Shown: positions 17,170 to 25,579 of the stretch, piece by piece
Layout of the letters: each line of letters starts with the position of its first letter
How positions within the stretch are numbered: position 1 is the first letter of the stretch
Source: Nocardioidaceae bacterium
GTDB taxonomy: Bacteria > Actinomycetota > Actinomycetes > Propionibacteriales > Nocardioidaceae
Assembly (NCBI GenBank): GCA_025934895.1
Contig: JAICWH010000015.1
Span: forward strand, 1-38,719
Direction: 5' to 3'
Length of the DNA stretch: 38,719 bases
The notes under the pieces: model-generated
Databases searched by the model: none
What the model was told of the DNA's origin: nothing
The model's input: the letters and a program-made list of their open reading frames with translations, nothing else
Translations under genes and position numbers: made by a program

Positions 17170-17966
17170 CGACTCGTCCCTCCGGAAAGCGCTGCGGTGA
17201 TGTCCTGGGCAGCTCGCATCACCAGGCGCACGTGGTCCTCGTGGCCCTCTTCACCGTAGCGGAAGACGGGCCCGGAAGAACTGATCGAGCCCGTCACGTT
17301 GCCCGAGGCGTCGAAGAAGGGTGCAGCGATGGAGGCCGCCCCGGTGTTGCGCTCGTTGTGGGAGACGCCGTACCCCCGCTCCCGGATTCGGGCGAGGTCC
17401 GCCCGGTAGGCATCCTCGTCGAAGGCCGACCGTAACTCGCCGAGCTGGCGCACCGACTCAGCGGTGAAGGCTGGAGGCAGAAAGGCGAGGATCACCCGAC
17501 TGGATGCGCCGGAGTGCAGCGGGAAGCGAGTGCCGAGCTCCACCACCATCTTCACCTCCTGCGGGCTCTCGTACTGGTCCAGGTAGATGCGGTGATCGCC
17601 TACGAGCACGGACAGAGTGGTGGTCTCGCGAGTGTCGTCGCGCAACCTCTTGAGGATCGGAGAGGCCAGCGTCCTCAGGTCCACCTGACTCCACGCCTTG
17701 GTGGCCAAGGTCGTTGCGGCCGGGCCGAGCATGTACGTCGACCCCCCGGGCAAGACCTGCAGGAGGGAGCGGGAGGTCAGCGACCGCAGGATCCGATGTA
17801 CCACCGCCTTGCTCAGCATCAACGTACGTGCGATCTGGGACACACCCAGCGCGGTGTTCGACTGCGCAACCAGCAGCAGCACGTCGGCGACTCGATCGGC
17901 CGCCTCGGTTCCGCCGGTGCTCTCGGCTCGTGGCATCCCGGGTCTGTCTACCAAGACAAGCTCCAT
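17166..17966 (-). CDS. IclR family transcriptional regulator
   Basis: A 266-residue regulator. An N-terminal winged helix-turn-helix occupies about residues 24-85 (ALGVSQIARTLMLSKAVVHRILRSL), followed by the IclR effector domain with FPLHSGASSRVILAF and RERGYGVSHNERNTGAASIAAPFFD, where an aromatic or organic acid usually binds. Start: ATG at 17966, with ATG 17936 as an alternative. It lies upstream of and coupled to citE. A GTTCCG-N5-CGAAAC site ends at 17991, with its near edge nine bases from the ATG, as expected for autoregulation. I propose it controls the four transcription units of this island through the repeated site. Confidence 0.9.
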   Translation of the reverse strand: MELVLVDRPGMPRAESTGGTEAADRVADVLLLVAQSNTALGVSQIARTLMLSKAVVHRILRSLTSRSLLQVLPGGSTYMLGPAATTLATKAWSQVDLRTLASPILKRLRDDTRETTTLSVLVGDHRIYLDQYESPQEVKMVVELGTRFPLHSGASSRVILAFLPPAFTAESVRQLGELRSAFDEDAYRADLARIRERGYGVSHNERNTGAASIAAPFFDASGNVTGSISSSGPVFRYGEEGHEDHVRLVMRAAQDITAALSGGTSR

Positions 17967-17974
17967 TCCAACGC

Positions 17975-17991
17975 GTTCCGCTAGGCGAAAC
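17975..17991. promoter_or_regulatory. Putative IclR operator (site c), autoregulatory position
   Basis: GTTCCG-CTAGG-CGAAAC, five of six arm positions paired and the same 17-bp layout as the perfect palindrome at 11035-11051. It sits just upstream of the iclR start codon. Confidence 0.6.
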
Positions 17992-18116
17992 CTAGCACTA
18001 AGAAGATTTCCGCGGTAGGCACCTGTTCAGGGCCATTGACGCATGCGATACTCGTGAAACTCGTCCCGCCCACCGGGGGAGGGAGACCGCCGAGCGGAAC
18101 GCCCACAAGGGAATCC

Positions 18117-18133
18117 GTTCCTCCTCGAGAAAC
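18117..18133. promoter_or_regulatory. Putative IclR operator (site d), upstream of the ABC-transporter operon
   Basis: GTTCCT-CCTCG-AGAAAC, five of six arm positions paired, with identical spacing to the other three sites. It lies 41 bases upstream of the ATG of the substrate-binding-protein gene. Confidence 0.5.
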
Positions 18134-18174
18134 GCAAGCCGCCGTGTCCGCGGCACTGATGAAAGGCTGGACAG

Positions 18175-19437
18175 ATGAAGCCAAGGCCACCCTCGATCAA
18201 GAAGGTGTCTGGAGTCGTTGCCGTCGTGCTCGCGTCCGCGACCCTTGCTGCGTGTAGCTCGTCGGGCTCGTCCGACAGCAAGAGCGGCTCGGGCGGCTCA
18301 GGCAAGGCCATCCTGATCGGATCTGTGCACCCGCTGACCGGTGCCCTCGCCGGCGCGGGCGGTCTGATGAACGACGGAGCCAAGATGGCAGTCGCGGACA
18401 TCAACAAGGCCGGCGGCATCAAAGCCCTCGGCGGCGCGAAGCTTAAGCTCGACGCGGGGGACAGTCAGGGCTCTGCCGAGACAGGCCAGAGCGAAGGACA
18501 GCGTCTCATCCAGGACGGCGCCGTCGCTCTCGTGGGCACCTACCAGAGCGACGTGACCCAAAACGTTGCCGCTGTGTCCGAGCGGTCCCACGTACCCATG
18601 GTGATCGACGTCGCCGTGGACGACCAGATCTTGCAGCAGGGCTACAAGTACACCTTCCGAATCCAGCCCAACGCCACCGAGATGGGCACTTCGGGTGCCG
18701 ACTCGCTTGCAGCGATGGGTCAAGCGAACGGCAGCCCCGTGAAATCGGTTGCCTACATCCACATCGAGGGCTCGTTCGGCCAAAGCGTGTTTGACGCCTT
18801 CAAGAAGGAGGCACAGAAGAAGGGCATCAACGTCCTCAAGGAGATCACCTACCCCGCTACGAACTTCACCGACGCGACCACACAGGTGAAGGAGGCCGCC
18901 TCGGTCAAGCCTGACGTCATCGTCGACACCGGCTACTTCCCCGACAGCCTGTTGGTCGCGAAGTCCGTGCAGGCTCTGAAGCCGAACATCAAGGCGCTGT
19001 ACGGCATCGCCAATGGAGCGTTCGACGACAACTCCTTCCCCGCGACTGCTGGCACAGCCGGCACGGACGTACTGAGCGCGAACTATCACTACGCCGCGAC
19101 CAGCAGCAAGGTGGTCGACATCCGCAAGCGCTTCCAGCAACAGTTCCACAAGTCGATGGAGACGGCCTCCGTGCTGTCCTACCAGGCCGTCGACGTGATC
19201 GCGCAGGCGCTCGAGGACGGCAAGAGCAGCGACCCCACGAAGCTCCGGGATGCGATCGCCAAGGTGTCGGTGAGCAACCCCCTGCTCGCGTTCGACGGGC
19301 CGATCACGTTCGACCCGACGGGCCAGAACAAGAACGCCACTGTGATCGTCATGCAGGTCCAGGGCGGCAACGTGGAACAGGTCTTCCCCACCAAGTTCAA
19401 GACCGCCAAGCTCGTGTTCCCCGTCCCCAACAAGTGA
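18175..19437 (+). CDS. ABC transporter substrate-binding lipoprotein, branched-chain amino acid type
   Basis: A 420-residue secreted lipoprotein of the Leu/Ile/Val-binding (type 1 periplasmic) family. A lipoprotein signal peptide has basic residues, a hydrophobic core and the lipobox L24-A-A-C27; a Ser/Gly-rich linker follows. The mature part begins ILIGSVHPLTGALAGAGGLMNDGAKMAVADI, the usual start of this family, and includes LIQDGAVALVGTYQSDVTQNVAAVSE and YIHIEGSFGQSVFDAFK. GAAAGG lies about ten bases before the ATG. First gene of a nine-gene operon with both permeases and both ATPases. Such systems import amino acids, amides, urea or aromatic and dicarboxylic acids; context favours the compound degraded by the island. 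Confidence 0.92.
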   Translation: MKPRPPSIKKVSGVVAVVLASATLAACSSSGSSDSKSGSGGSGKAILIGSVHPLTGALAGAGGLMNDGAKMAVADINKAGGIKALGGAKLKLDAGDSQGSAETGQSEGQRLIQDGAVALVGTYQSDVTQNVAAVSERSHVPMVIDVAVDDQILQQGYKYTFRIQPNATEMGTSGADSLAAMGQANGSPVKSVAYIHIEGSFGQSVFDAFKKEAQKKGINVLKEITYPATNFTDATTQVKEAASVKPDVIVDTGYFPDSLLVAKSVQALKPNIKALYGIANGAFDDNSFPATAGTAGTDVLSANYHYAATSSKVVDIRKRFQQQFHKSMETASVLSYQAVDVIAQALEDGKSSDPTKLRDAIAKVSVSNPLLAFDGPITFDPTGQNKNATVIVMQVQGGNVEQVFPTKFKTAKLVFPVPNK

Positions 19438-19453
19438 CCGTGGACTGATCGAC

Positions 19454-20464
19454 ATGACCCTCTCCACCTCTCAGGCGTCAGCCGATCCCCCAGCAGCGGA
19501 GACCCGGGCGTTCTCACTTGCCGACGCCCGGCTCCCGATCGCCGTCACGGGGGCGGTCGTCCTCGCGATCGTGCTGGTGTACACGGTTGGTGGCCGGGAC
19601 CCCGGGCTGGTCACTCAGTCCATCGTGACCGGCCTGCTTCTGGGCGGCGTCTACGCATTGGTCTCAGTTGGCTTGACACTGATCTTCGGAGTGCTGGGGA
19701 TCGTCAACTTCGCCCAGGGGTCGATGCTCACCCTCGCGATGTTCCTGGTCTACGTGATGGGCCACTCCTTCGGGATACCGGTCTACGTGGCAACCGTTGT
19801 TGCTATCCCGATCATGTTCGGGTTCGGCTGGTTGGTGCAGCTGCTCCTGCTCAACAAGCTCACCATCTCGGGCAACGAGAACGGCCCCCTGCTGATCACG
19901 CTCGGTCTGTCGCTTCTCATCGTGAACGTGCTGCTGATGGTCTTCGGTGGTCGACCGCTCTCAGTGCCAGGGACTGTCGACGGGTCCTTCACGGTACTTG
20001 GTGCGCTCGTGTCGTACGAGCGGTTGATCGCCTTCGGAGGTGCGCTCCTGGTGGCGCTCCTCCTTACCCTGGCGCTGAGGAAGACCTCCCTCGGACTGGC
20101 GATCCGTGCTGTGTCCTCGAACAGTCAGGGCGCTGCTCTCGTCGGGGTGAACGTCGGCCGGATCTATGCCCTCACGTTCGCGATCGGTTCGGCCTGCGTG
20201 GCGGTGGCCGGCGGGCTTGTGGCCCCCTTCATCAGCCTGACGCCGTCAGTGGGTGAGCAGTTCACCATCCTCGCCTTCGTCATCGTCGTCCTCGGCGGTC
20301 TAGGCAGTGTTGTGGGAGCCACCGTCGGAGGACTGGTCATCGGGCTAGTGCAGACGGTCGGCGCGCTCTACCTCCCTGGGACCGGTTCCCTGATCTTGGT
20401 GTTCGCCGTCTTCGTGCTAGTCCTCTTCTTCAGGCCCCAGGGAATGTTCGGAGCTAAGCAGTGA
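19454..20464 (+). CDS. ABC transporter permease, LivH-like
   Basis: A 336-residue membrane protein with about eight or nine predicted helices, the first subunit of the Liv-type translocation channel. Typical marks are GLLLGGVYALVSVGLTLIFGVLGIVNFAQGSM near residue 60-90 and, near the C-terminus, FVIVVLGGLGSVVGATVGGLVIGLVQT. Its first 30 residues are polar and longer than in E. coli LivH. It follows the binding protein by 16 bases, and its stop overlaps the livM start as GTGA. No substrate information lies in the permease itself. Confidence 0.9.
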   Translation: MTLSTSQASADPPAAETRAFSLADARLPIAVTGAVVLAIVLVYTVGGRDPGLVTQSIVTGLLLGGVYALVSVGLTLIFGVLGIVNFAQGSMLTLAMFLVYVMGHSFGIPVYVATVVAIPIMFGFGWLVQLLLLNKLTISGNENGPLLITLGLSLLIVNVLLMVFGGRPLSVPGTVDGSFTVLGALVSYERLIAFGGALLVALLLTLALRKTSLGLAIRAVSSNSQGAALVGVNVGRIYALTFAIGSACVAVAGGLVAPFISLTPSVGEQFTILAFVIVVLGGLGSVVGATVGGLVIGLVQTVGALYLPGTGSLILVFAVFVLVLFFRPQGMFGAKQ

Positions 20465-21513
20465 CCGACATGGTCGACAAGCAGGTCCACTCGGCCGCCG
20501 ATCGCGATGATCCACGCCTGAAGGACCGGTCGAGGTCACGCGCCTACCTGGCGCTCCTGGTCGTCGCCGTGGTGCTGGCGCTGCTCCCCCTCGGCATGTC
20601 CGACCGCGTCGAGACCATTGCGGTGCGGACGCTCATCTTCGCGATCATGGCTGTGGCCTGGAACCTCATGAGCGGGTACGGCGGGCTCTTCAGCTTCGGT
20701 CATGCCGCGTTCTTCGGGATCGGCGCATACACCGACGCCTACCTGGTCGTCGATCACAGCGTCTCTCCGTGGATCGCGATGATCGTCGGCGCCCTACTGG
20801 CGGCGGCAGCAGGTGGCGCGATCGCCTTTCTGTGCCTGCGGTACCGACTGGCGGGGGCCTACTTCGCCCTTGCCACGTTCGCCTTCGCAATGATGTTTCT
20901 GCTGGTCGTGCAGAACCTCGAAATCCTGCACAAGACCGAGGGGTTCAACCTCCCGATCCTGCCGACGTACTCCTGGAAGATGATGCAGTTCGCGCAGGGC
21001 AGCAGGAACTACTACTGGATCCCGCTGGGGATCCTTGTCGTCGCTCTCGCGGGCACGATCGCCTTCGTCGGCTCGCGTGCTGGCCAGTACGCGCAGGCCA
21101 TCCGCGACGATGAGGTCGCGGCGGCATCGCTCGGGATCAACGCGCTGCGCTATCGGCTTGTCACCGTGGCGCTCAGCTGCGGCCTGACTGCGGTCGCCGG
21201 CGCGTACTACACCCAGTACTACTTCTTCGTGGGCCCCGACCAGGGGTTCGGCTCCGGGGTCTCTATCGAGGCCATGATCCCGGCGGTGATCGGTGGTATC
21301 GGCACCGTCTGGGGGCCGGTCATCGGTGCGCTGGTCGTTGGTCCACTCGCCGAGGGGATCACCAGCATCCTACGAAACCCACCGCAGGTCCTGAGCTTCC
21401 TGCAGGGACTAACCGGCCTTGACGTTGCGGTGTACGCCGTGCTGCTGATCGTCATCGTGCTCTTCATGCCGAAGGGCATCTACGGGACTCTTCGCGACAG
21501 GTGGAGGAAATGA
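20461..21513 (+). CDS. ABC transporter permease, LivM-like
   Basis: A 350-residue membrane protein with about ten predicted helices, the second Liv-type channel subunit. Features: AVAWNLMSGYGGLFSFGHAAFFGIGAY, AIRDDEVAAASLGIN (the cytoplasmic loop that contacts the ATPases), and MIPAVIGGIGTVWGPVIGALVVGPL near the end. It starts at a GTG (20461) that overlaps the LivH stop (GTGA), and its TGA overlaps the ATG of the next gene. Coupled translation should keep the subunits balanced. Confidence 0.9.
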   Translation: MTDMVDKQVHSAADRDDPRLKDRSRSRAYLALLVVAVVLALLPLGMSDRVETIAVRTLIFAIMAVAWNLMSGYGGLFSFGHAAFFGIGAYTDAYLVVDHSVSPWIAMIVGALLAAAAGGAIAFLCLRYRLAGAYFALATFAFAMMFLLVVQNLEILHKTEGFNLPILPTYSWKMMQFAQGSRNYYWIPLGILVVALAGTIAFVGSRAGQYAQAIRDDEVAAASLGINALRYRLVTVALSCGLTAVAGAYYTQYYFFVGPDQGFGSGVSIEAMIPAVIGGIGTVWGPVIGALVVGPLAEGITSILRNPPQVLSFLQGLTGLDVAVYAVLLIVIVLFMPKGIYGTLRDRWRK

Positions 21514-22229
21514 CGATCCTGGAGGTCAAGGGTCTCGTCAAGTCGTTCTCCGGGCTCACCGCCGTCAACGACATCAACCTCGAGGTGCGCGAGCACGAGT
21601 TCCTCGGGATCGTCGGCCCCAATGGCGCCGGAAAGACGACGCTCTTCTCCCTGCTCTCCGGCCAGCTGCCTCCCAGCGCAGGGAAGGTGGTGTTCGAGGG
21701 CAGGGACATCACCGGATGGAGCGCCAACAAGGTCGCTGCCACGGGCCTGGTGCGGACGTTCCAGCTGATGCGGCCCTTCGAGAGCATGTCGGTGCTCGAC
21801 AACGTCGCGATCGCTTCACACGCACGGCACCGCTCGCGGCGAGCCGCACGCCGCCACGCCCTCGGGGTGATCGAGCGCGTCCAGCTCGAGCGCTACGTCA
21901 ACTCCCTGTCGGGGAGCCTGCCCACGGCCGGCCTCAAGCGGCTCGAGCTCGCCCGCGCCCTGGCCTTGGAGCCGCGGCTCCTACTTCTCGACGAGGTCCT
22001 GGCGGGCCTCGTCCCCGCTGAGCGCGCGCCGATGATCGAGCTGCTGCGCGAGCTTCACACCGACGGCGTGACGGTCATGCTCATCGAGCACATCATGACC
22101 GCCGTGCTGGCCCTGTCCGAGCGACTGCTGGTGATGCACGAGGGCGCCCAACTCGCGCTCGGGGAGCCGCGGGCGGTCGTGGACGACCCGGTCGTGATCG
22201 AGGCCTATCTCGGAGAGGACTACGCATGA
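21510..22229 (+). CDS. ABC transporter ATP-binding protein, LivG-like
   Basis: A 239-residue cytoplasmic ATPase. Walker A is GPNGAGKT (36-43) and Walker B is LLLLDE. The signature helix is unusual: LPTAGLKRLELARAL replaces the LSGGQ-type motif, and the residue after Walker B is Val rather than Pro (DEVLAGL). I have seen this pattern in a subgroup of LivG-like proteins, so it is probably natural rather than damage. Start: ATG 21510 with GGAGG four bases upstream; the GTG at 21501 is less likely. It overlaps LivM and LivF genes at both ends (ATGA). It works with the LivF-like ATPase to drive uptake. Confidence 0.9.
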   Translation: MTILEVKGLVKSFSGLTAVNDINLEVREHEFLGIVGPNGAGKTTLFSLLSGQLPPSAGKVVFEGRDITGWSANKVAATGLVRTFQLMRPFESMSVLDNVAIASHARHRSRRAARRHALGVIERVQLERYVNSLSGSLPTAGLKRLELARALALEPRLLLLDEVLAGLVPAERAPMIELLRELHTDGVTVMLIEHIMTAVLALSERLLVMHEGAQLALGEPRAVVDDPVVIEAYLGEDYA

Positions 22230-22930
22230 TCCTCGAGGTCCAGCAGTTGCACGCGGGGTATCGCCGTCTCGAAATCCTTCACGAGCTCTCGATGCATCTC
22301 GACAAGAACGAGATCGTCTCCTTGATCGGCGCGAACGGCGCAGGCAAGACGACCACGCTCCGGGCGATTGCGGGGCTGATCGGTGTGAACCGTGGGCGAA
22401 TCCTGTTCGAGGGTGAGGAAGTGCAGAACAAGCGTCCGGACCGCGTCGTGCGAGCCGGACTTGTACACGTCGCCCAGGACCGCGCCCTGTTCGGCAATCT
22501 CGAGGTCTGGGAGAACCTCGAGATGGGGGCCTACACCCAGTCGCGTTCGACGATCCGCTCCTCGCTCGACGAGGTCTTCGACCTTTTCCCGATCCTTGCC
22601 GAGCGGCGCCACCAGAAGGCCGGAACGATGTCCGGTGGGCAGCAGCAGATGCTCGCGATCGGACGCGCACTTATGGCCCGGCCCCGATGTCTGACCCTCG
22701 ATGAGCCGTCCGTCGGATTGGCACCGAACCTCGTTGCGCAGGTCCTGCAGGCGATCACCGCCATCCGCGACACCGGAGTCACGGTGCTGATCGTCGAGCA
22801 GAACGCGAAGCAGGCGCTGGCGATCTCGGACCGTGCCTACGTGATCGAGAACGGGTCGATCGTGTTTGACGGCAGGGGGGCCGAGCTCATCGACGATCCA
22901 CGCGTGCGCCAGGCCTACCTCGGAGGCTGA
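22226..22930 (+). CDS. ABC transporter ATP-binding protein, LivF-like
   Basis: A 234-residue ATPase of the Liv-type transporter. Walker A is GANGAGKT (35-42), the signature is MSGGQQQMLAIGRAL, Walker B is CLTLDEPSVGLAPN, and the family tail VEQNAKQALAISDRAYVIENG is present. All catalytic motifs look intact, in contrast to the altered signature of its LivG-like partner, so one of the two composite ATP sites has an unusual signature. The ATG overlaps the LivG stop as ATGA. About 80 bases separate it from the next gene, the first enzyme gene of the same operon. Confidence 0.92.
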   Translation: MILEVQQLHAGYRRLEILHELSMHLDKNEIVSLIGANGAGKTTTLRAIAGLIGVNRGRILFEGEEVQNKRPDRVVRAGLVHVAQDRALFGNLEVWENLEMGAYTQSRSTIRSSLDEVFDLFPILAERRHQKAGTMSGGQQQMLAIGRALMARPRCLTLDEPSVGLAPNLVAQVLQAITAIRDTGVTVLIVEQNAKQALAISDRAYVIENGSIVFDGRGAELIDDPRVRQAYLGG

Positions 22931-23008
22931 GCCACCATTTCAACAAACGACATCGCCAAGGCACCCTCGCCGCCCTTCGGAGGCGCGAGGCCTTCGAGAG
23001 GAAGAACC

Positions 23009-23650
23009 GTGCACTTGCTCGCCATCACTCCGATCCACGTCGACGACGAGGAGCTCACACGTCGCCAGCAGCGGTACGACCGGCTGGCACCAGCGGGCGT
23101 GACGGTTCACCTAGAGGACCTCGGGAAAGAGTCCGAGGTGCCTCGAGCACTCGAGACGGCCGACGACATCACGGCTTCGGAGTCGGCGCTCGTGAAGCGT
23201 TTCCGCCGGGCCGATGCCGAAGGGTTCGACGGGTTCCTGCCCGATTGCGTGCTGGACCCAGTCGTGGACCACGAGGCATCCCTGACCCGGCCGGTGTTCG
23301 GCATCGCCCGGTTGACGGCGCACTTCCTCGGGGGATTCGGCCTCGCGGTGGGAGCGGTCGCCCGCAACGAGGCGATCGCCCACGAGCTCGACCGCAAGCT
23401 GAAGAGCTATGGCCTATGGGCCGCGCGGCAGACGGACGTGCTCGATCTGTCCGTCGAGGACATCGCCGACGAGGCGACGTGGTCTGCAGCAGTCGAGCGC
23501 ACCGCCAGGTCACTGCCGTGCGACACCGTCATCAATGCATGTTCGGCGGTCGACATCGTTTCCCGTGACGTCGGACCGGCGCTCGTGGACCCGACGTGGG
23601 TTGCGCTGCAGATGATCGGGCTGCGGGCGGCGACCGGACCGCGGCGATGA
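23009..23650 (+). CDS. Asp/Glu/hydantoin racemase superfamily protein (racemase or maleate-isomerase-like)
   Basis: A 213-residue protein with the layout of the cofactor-free Asp/Glu racemase fold. Two Cys sit where the acid/base pair is expected: C80 in FDGFLPDCVLDP and C178 in DTVINACSAVD. Between them is RPVFGIARLTAHFLGGFGLAVGAVARN, matching the central strand-helix of hydantoin racemases. The family includes amino-acid and hydantoin racemases, maleate isomerase and arylmalonate decarboxylase. Start: GTG 23009 with AGAGGAAG upstream. It follows the transporter in the same direction, and its stop overlaps the next ATG. Which of these reactions it catalyses cannot be told from sequence. Confidence 0.7.
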   Translation: MHLLAITPIHVDDEELTRRQQRYDRLAPAGVTVHLEDLGKESEVPRALETADDITASESALVKRFRRADAEGFDGFLPDCVLDPVVDHEASLTRPVFGIARLTAHFLGGFGLAVGAVARNEAIAHELDRKLKSYGLWAARQTDVLDLSVEDIADEATWSAAVERTARSLPCDTVINACSAVDIVSRDVGPALVDPTWVALQMIGLRAATGPRR

Positions 23651-25008
23651 GTGTCGAGGGTCCCGACCTCGTTGTCGCTGGAGCGGGCGGCGGGCTCGTC
23701 GGTGCGCTGCGGGCAGCCTCGCTAGGCCTCTCTGTGGTGGTCCTCGAGCGCAACAAGCATTTCGCGGCCGGGAACAACACCGCCATGTCCACCGCGATGT
23801 TGCCGGGCGCCGGCAGTCGATGGCAGCAGGCGGCAGGCGTGCAGGACTCCGCAGAGAAGTTCCTCGCCGACATCATGGCGAAGACCCACGGCGAGGTCAA
23901 TGGGGTGCTGGCCGAGGCCCTGGCAGGCGTCAGCGCTCGACTTGTCGAATGGATGGCCGACGAGCTCAGGCTGCCGCTGTCGCTGGTGACCGACTTTCCC
24001 TATCCCGGGCATTCGGCCTTCCGCTGCCACACCGTCCCTGGCCGGGCGGGACGGAACCTGCTGGCCGGCCTCGTGACCGCCGCGCGGCGCTCTGAACTGA
24101 TCGACCTCATGGTCCCGGCGCGCTTGATCGACGTCGTGCCCGCCAAGGACGGCGTCGCGGAAGCTGTGGTAGAAACCCCCGGCGGCGAGGAACGCATCCC
24201 CACCCGGGCGGTGCTCCTGGCAACCAACGGATTCGGTGCCGATGCCGCTCTCGTCGCCCAGCATATTCCCCAGATCGCTCGCGCGGTCTATCACGGGAGT
24301 GAGGGCTCCACCGGTGACGCACTCCGGATCGGGGCACGACTGGGCGCAGCCACGGAGTTCCTCGATGCGTACCAAGGCCACGCGGCCCTCGCTATGCCGG
24401 CTGCAACGCTCGCCGGCTGGGCGACCGTCATGCACGGCGCCTTCCTGGTGAACCGCAATGGCCGACGCTTCGGTGACGAGACGACTGGCTACTCCGAGTA
24501 CGCCGCAGAAGTGCTGAAGCACGCCGACGGGCAAGCGTGGATCATCCTCGACCGGCGGGTCGACCAGGCCTGCCGCGAGTTCCAGGACTACCAGGACACG
24601 GTGGCCTCTGGCTGCGTCCGCTGGGCCGAGGAGGTGGATGGCCTCGCGGAGCAGACAGGCATCGACGCGGACGCGCTGCGGGCGACGGTGGAGCAGGCTC
24701 GGTCGAGCGCGCAGGGAGCACCAGACGCGTTCGGCAGAACCTACTGGGAGGCGCCGCTGGTGCCGCCGTACGGCGTGATCTCGGTTCAGCCGGCGCTCTT
24801 CCACACCCAGGGCGGGCTTCGGGTGGACGGTCACGCGCGTGTCCTCCGCGAGGACGGGACGCCGGTGCCCGGGGTCTACGCCTCCGGTGGTGCCGCTGCC
24901 GGCATCTCGGGTCACGGTGCCGGGGGCTACCTCGCCGGCAACGGCCTCCTGCCGGCGTTCGGCCTGTCCTTCCTCGCCGCTGAGGACGTGGCGGCGACTC
25001 GTGGGTGA
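23647..25008 (+). CDS. FAD-dependent oxidoreductase, fumarate reductase/succinate dehydrogenase flavoprotein type
   Basis: A 453-residue flavoprotein. The N-terminal dinucleotide fold has GAGGGLVGA (12-20) and the ribose-binding VVVLERNKHFAAGNNT. Later marks are VLLATNGFG, VNRNGRRFGDE, HTQGGLRVDGHARV and SGGAAAGISGHGAGGYLAGNGLL, as in soluble fumarate reductases, 3-ketosteroid dehydrogenases and tricarballylate dehydrogenase. It should oxidise a CH-CH bond or reduce a C=C next to a carbonyl or carboxylate. Start: ATG at 23647 coupled (ATGA) to the racemase-like gene. No covalent-FAD His or cytochrome partner was seen. Together with the PrpD and CoA enzymes it suggests a dicarboxylate or tricarboxylate intermediate, by inference only. 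Confidence 0.83.
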   Translation: MSVEGPDLVVAGAGGGLVGALRAASLGLSVVVLERNKHFAAGNNTAMSTAMLPGAGSRWQQAAGVQDSAEKFLADIMAKTHGEVNGVLAEALAGVSARLVEWMADELRLPLSLVTDFPYPGHSAFRCHTVPGRAGRNLLAGLVTAARRSELIDLMVPARLIDVVPAKDGVAEAVVETPGGEERIPTRAVLLATNGFGADAALVAQHIPQIARAVYHGSEGSTGDALRIGARLGAATEFLDAYQGHAALAMPAATLAGWATVMHGAFLVNRNGRRFGDETTGYSEYAAEVLKHADGQAWIILDRRVDQACREFQDYQDTVASGCVRWAEEVDGLAEQTGIDADALRATVEQARSSAQGAPDAFGRTYWEAPLVPPYGVISVQPALFHTQGGLRVDGHARVLREDGTPVPGVYASGGAAAGISGHGAGGYLAGNGLLPAFGLSFLAAEDVAATRG

Positions 25009-25579
25009 GCAGGCCCCTGATGCGAAGCGTGACGCAGATTCGGACCTCGCACGAGCGCGAATCACTGCCCAGGACTTCGTGCGCAGCGAAGCCGGCTTTG
25101 CCCAGCTGACCACGCTCGACAGGGCCGGCTTTCCCGTTGCGCGGTCCATGACGGCGTTCCTCGAGGACGACTGGTCGGTGAGCCTGATCCAGCGGCGTGT
25201 CCACGCGCGGATCGCCCAGCTGCAACGCAATGACCACGCTCTGGTGACCTGGGTAGGCACGCCGGCACCGGGCGCCACCAACGAGCGGCCTCATGTCTTC
25301 GACATAGGACGGCTCCCTCCGCGTGCGGTCTACCTGCGCGGCCGAGTGGTCTTCATGGGTGCGCGCTGGACCGAGTTGCGCTACCGCGAGCAGATCGAGA
25401 GCCAGCGAGCGCTAGGCCACACAGGTGCGCCCGTGCGTACCCCGGCGCAGGTGGAGGGAGAGCTCGTCGGGGTCCGGTTGATCCCCGTGCGGATCCGCCT
25501 CGAAGGCTTCGGGGAGGGCGCGCAGGCGTTCGAATGGGCAGTCCTCAGCGAATCCGACATCCCAGGAGCAGTTCCATGA
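25001..25579 (+). CDS. Pyridoxamine 5'-phosphate oxidase-like (FMN split-barrel) protein
   Basis: A 192-residue protein of the FMN-binding split-barrel superfamily. It opens with a helix (ARARITAQDFVRSEAGFAQLTTLDRAGFPVARSMTAF), then the barrel strands (WSVSLIQRR, HALVTWVGT, RAVYLRGRVVFMG) and a C-terminal VRLIPVRIRLEGFGEG. I chose the GTG at 25001, overlapping the previous stop by eight bases; the longer upstream frame only overlaps the flavoprotein gene. Its stop overlaps the next ATG. It could bind FMN, F420 or haem and act as a reductase or oxidase. In the operon it may serve the flavoprotein step. Family by pattern, no specific function. Confidence 0.65.
   Translation: MGEQAPDAKRDADSDLARARITAQDFVRSEAGFAQLTTLDRAGFPVARSMTAFLEDDWSVSLIQRRVHARIAQLQRNDHALVTWVGTPAPGATNERPHVFDIGRLPPRAVYLRGRVVFMGARWTELRYREQIESQRALGHTGAPVRTPAQVEGELVGVRLIPVRIRLEGFGEGAQAFEWAVLSESDIPGAVP

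Noticed and set aside
18096-18121. GGAACG-N14-CGTTCC inverted repeat upstream of the ABC-transporter operon
   Set aside because: Its spacing and orientation differ from the four 17-bp sites; the overlapping GTTCCT-N5-AGAAAC at 18117 fits the shared pattern better.
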